This document shows positions 63,381 through 64,000 of a stretch of 64,000 nucleotides of DNA, one piece after another. The stretch's first letter is position 1; every line of letters begins with the position of its first letter. The translations under genes and the position numbers were made by a program. The stretch is from positions 248,001 through 312,000 of the forward strand of contig NZ_CP026692.1 of assembly GCF_002949795.1 (NCBI RefSeq). Reading direction: 5' to 3'. The stretch is from Nostoc sp. 'Lobaria pulmonaria (5183) cyanobiont'. GTDB lineage: Bacteria; Cyanobacteriota; Cyanobacteriia; Cyanobacteriales; Nostocaceae. The notes beneath the pieces were generated by a model. It saw only the letters and a list, made by a program, of their open reading frames with translations, ran no database searches and was not told where the DNA came from.

Positions 63381-63703
63381 CTGAATACTAACACAACTGT
63401 GATTTGCTTGCATAAAAATCAATGGTCGATCTATACTGGCATTCGTCATTAATCGGGGCAAGTCTCATTCTTTACCAAAGCTTGCTCTAGATTTTTATTG
63501 GGCAATTCTTCTAGAAATTTTTCAACCCAACAAACTTTTTCGGGTTGCCAGCGTTTGCTGACATAGTGTTGACGGTTCGATTCCGCTCACCGTCAACCCT
63601 TCGGCTACGCTCAGTGTTGACAATTTTTTACATTGCCAAACCTAGTTAACAATTCTTTTCCATTTTTGCAATTATTTTTCTACAATTCATCAACACATCT
63701 TGT
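63381..63703. other. Region between riboswitch 2 and nrdA
   Basis: A minus-strand open stretch without start codon (63449-63586), reading YVSKRWQPEKVCWVEKFLEE, looks like the end of a lost gene but I cannot name it. TTGACGGT / ACCGTCAA palindromes at 63567-63600 are repeat-like. The nrdA promoter should lie here. Confidence 0.4.
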
Positions 63704-64000
63704 ATGCAAGCTTCATCCACACTTTTTGAGAACTTCACAACGGATATCCATGTTGTTCGTCGTGATGGTTCGACGACAGCATTAGAAATTAATAAAATTC
63801 GCACAGTGGTTAATTGGGCTTGTTGCGGACTGTCAGCAAATTCTATTGCTTTAGAAGCACATCTAACAACTCGATTGCGTCCTGGCATAACCACAAGAGA
63901 AATTCAAGATAATTTAATTCGCTGTGCTTTGGATTTGTGTAGTCCTGAAGAACCTGATTGGCGCTATGTAGCAGGGCGATTACACATTTGGAGTTTGTGG
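63704..64000 (+). CDS. nrdA: Ribonucleoside-diphosphate reductase alpha subunit, N-terminal part
   Basis: The first 99 residues of a class I ribonucleotide reductase large subunit; the gene leaves the window. The ATP-cone is complete: VVRRDGSTTALEINKIRTVV, ACCGLSANSIALEAHL, ITTREIQDNLIRCALDL, then PDWRYVAGRLHIWSLW, as in E. coli NrdA. The enzyme makes dNTP precursors with the NrdB radical subunit. Class II (B12-dependent) enzymes may also carry an ATP-cone, so the class cannot be settled from this part alone. The start ATG at 63704 lacks a strong ribosome site. Confidence 0.83.
   Translation, partial: MQASSTLFENFTTDIHVVRRDGSTTALEINKIRTVVNWACCGLSANSIALEAHLTTRLRPGITTREIQDNLIRCALDLCSPEEPDWRYVAGRLHIWSLW

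Overview
The window is chromosomal DNA of a cyanobacterium, most likely a filamentous heterocyst-former of the Nostoc/Anabaena group. Four things point there: the HIP1 octamer GCGATCGC and its near variants are spread across genes; heptameric short tandem repeats (TTTTGAC, AATGACT and AAATCCA types) sit between genes; photosynthesis-linked genes are present (chlD, an MPBQ methyltransferase of the Synechocystis sll0418 type, a FtsH2-like protease, a type II NADH dehydrogenase); and signalling and defence genes typical of large cyanobacterial genomes occur (eukaryotic-type kinases, STAND-TPR, Uma2, DUF29).

The first 41 kb is mostly housekeeping. In order it holds prfB (partial, with its programmed frameshift), a BI-1 membrane protein, a SigF-like sigma factor, chlD, a Uma2 nuclease, a NYN-domain protein, rnc, ftsH, an exported protein, gltX, tRNA-Asp, two paralogous Ser/Thr kinases, a phytase-like protein, a TM0106-family nuclease, a cyst(e)ine lyase-like enzyme, a glycosyltransferase-like protein, YjbQ, a Nif3-family protein, a beta-CASP/MBL protein, ilvC, DUF1003 and DUF4349 proteins, NDH-2 and dapL. 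These are followed by a HEPN-like orphan, a CLC-type fluoride exporter behind a fluoride riboswitch, and htpX. Non-coding items include a 212-bp quasi-palindromic element (6.1-6.3 kb), two small nested-palindrome elements (29.7 and 31.1 kb) and a 40-residue membrane microprotein (28.5 kb).

From 41.1 to 61 kb the character changes. Two copies of a 178-bp repeat, in inverted orientation, bracket about 19.5 kb of accessory DNA. Inside are a Rieske-helical fusion protein and a toxin-antitoxin cluster in which only HicBA looks intact: a PIN toxin has a nonsense codon, a RelE toxin has two, and a second PIN toxin survives as a stub, while the small partner genes stay open. A STAND NTPase with 14 near-identical TPR units is broken by a frameshift and stops; one stop looks as if it was copied from the opposite arm of a quasi-palindrome. 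An XPB helicase-Bax1 (DUF790) pair, a Mgme1-like exonuclease and a histidine kinase remnant are also here. The second half is a partly decayed metal/corrinoid region: a cobalamin riboswitch leads a cobW-hypothetical-methyltransferase operon, next to a CbiM remnant fused at a HIP1 site to a methyltransferase fragment, an AraC/PchR-type regulator, a TonB receptor lacking its plug, and a second receptor stub.

The right end holds a 21-bp minisatellite, the MPBQ methyltransferase, a second duplicated cobalamin riboswitch with no recognisable target, and the start of nrdA.
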